Below, piece by piece: positions 4,620 to 5,183 of a DNA stretch of 5,183 nucleotides. The stretch spans positions 1-5,183 of the forward strand of contig UQVV01000151.1 in assembly GCA_900544635.1 (NCBI GenBank), read 5' to 3'. The first letter of the stretch is position 1. The number at the start of each line of letters is the position of its first letter. The notes under the pieces are model-generated. The model searched no databases. It saw only the letters and a program-made list of their open reading frames with translations, and was not told the origin of the DNA. The DNA is from an uncultured Cloacibacillus sp. (GTDB lineage Bacteria; Synergistota; Synergistia; Synergistales; Synergistaceae). The translations under genes and the position numbers were made by a program.

Positions 4620-5183
4620 ATGACGCTTCATCATCTGCGGGTATTCATCAAGGTCGCGGAGTGCGGCTCGGTCAGCGCGGCGGCGCGCGAGTGCCATCTT
4701 GCGCAGCCTACGGTGAGCCAGCTTATAAAGGAACTCGAGGATTTTTACGCGGCGAGGCTTTTTGAGAGGCTGTCGAAGAGGCTTTACATCACCGAGGAGG
4801 GGCGCAGGCTCCTGTCGCGCGCGAAGGAGGTCGCGGGCGCTTACGAGCGGCTCGAGTACGACATGTCGCCGGACAAGAGGCGCGACAGGCTGCGTATAGG
4901 TTCGTCGGTGACGGTGGGCATGTGCCTGATGCCGTCGCTTGTGAAGCGCTTCGGCGCGGCGAGGCCGGAGACGGAGATTTACAGCTACGTCAACAATACG
5001 CAGACGATTGAGCGGATGCTGCTCGGCTCGGAGCTCGACGTGGCCGTCGTCGAGGGGCGCGTGCGCAGCAAGGATTTGCTCTCGTTCCACTGCCGCGACG
5101 ACTATGTCGCGCTTTTCTGCTCCGCGGCGCACCCGTTCGCCGCGCGCGTCTTCGGCCGTAGTCCATTTGGCTTCTGTCATAAG
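4620..5183 (+). CDS. LysR-type regulator, CysL/YeiE-like, N-terminal part (C-terminus beyond window)
   Basis: An open frame of 188 codons that runs off the right edge. It begins MTLHHLRVFIKVAECGSVSA. The helix-turn-helix is at about residues 18-37 (SAAARECHLAQPTVSQLIKE region), the wing is at about 45-60, and the effector domain starts at 91 with LRIGSSVTVGMCLMP. That opening, together with NTQTIERMLLGSELDVAVVEG-type residues at 126-146, resembles the CysL/YeiE/CbbR-type subfamily, which includes regulators of sulfite reductase (CysL) and of yeiH (YeiE). It is divergent from the CoADR-sulfite reductase operon across a 125-bp AT-rich region with a T-N11-A palindrome, the classic layout for a LysR regulator and its target. 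Its role in sulfite or sulfur control is inferred from subfamily and neighbours. The last dozen codons (from about 5148) look unlike the family and use rare codons (AGT, CCA, TGT), so the end of the reading is less certain. Confidence 0.9.
   Translation, partial: MTLHHLRVFIKVAECGSVSAAARECHLAQPTVSQLIKELEDFYAARLFERLSKRLYITEEGRRLLSRAKEVAGAYERLEYDMSPDKRRDRLRIGSSVTVGMCLMPSLVKRFGAARPETEIYSYVNNTQTIERMLLGSELDVAVVEGRVRSKDLLSFHCRDDYVALFCSAAHPFAARVFGRSPFGFCHK

Noticed and set aside
4599..5180. 193-codon minus-strand open frame opposite the right LysR gene
   Set aside because: It is Arg/His/Ala-rich with no motifs, while the plus strand encodes a clear LysR protein with a strong ribosome site.

Overview
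The window is GC-rich in its genes and AT-rich between them. It reads as a compact bacterial sulfur-metabolism locus of about 5.2 kb with five protein genes. Both outer genes run off the window. The siroheme/ferredoxin enzyme, the flavin disulfide reductase and the frequent ATA and AGG codons in GC-rich genes suggest an anaerobe, perhaps Synergistota or a high-GC Clostridia-type gut or sediment lineage. This placement is an inference with low confidence, because no rRNA or marker gene is present.

Layout, left to right. (1) 1-594, minus: the N-terminal 198 residues of a LysR-type regulator. (2) 671-730: a strong minus-strand intrinsic terminator. (3) 757-1722, minus: a YeiH/UPF0324 membrane protein (putative sulfate/sulfite exporter family), with its own promoter at about 1759-1787 and a cluster of palindromes upstream. 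(4) 1836-1869: the terminator of the next unit. (5) 1894-2847, minus: a 317-residue siroheme [4Fe-4S] sulfite/nitrite reductase-type protein with an inserted two-cluster ferredoxin domain (AsrC-like). (6) 2863-4494, minus, 15 bp upstream of it: a 543-residue CoA-disulfide/persulfide reductase (CoADR) with a short C-terminal rhodanese-like domain. These two genes form an operon and both start with GTG. (7) 4495-4619: an AT-rich divergent promoter region. (8) 4620-5183, plus: the first 188 residues of a second LysR regulator whose effector-domain start resembles the CysL/YeiE subfamily.

Working model (inference): the right-hand LysR protein controls the divergent CoADR-sulfite reductase operon and also the yeiH gene about 2.8 kb away. 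The main support is that both promoter regions carry the same palindrome, ATTAT-N5-ATAAT, which fits the LysR T-N11-A rule. It lies at 4556-4570 and at 1778-1792. In known systems CysL activates a sulfite reductase operon and YeiE is linked to YeiH and sulfite tolerance, so one regulator over sulfite reduction, persulfide reduction and oxyanion export would be a coherent sulfite/sulfane-sulfur handling regulon. No sulfate-activation genes, no siroheme synthesis genes and no AsrA/AsrB electron-transfer subunits lie in the window. No tRNA, rRNA, CRISPR or mobile element was seen.
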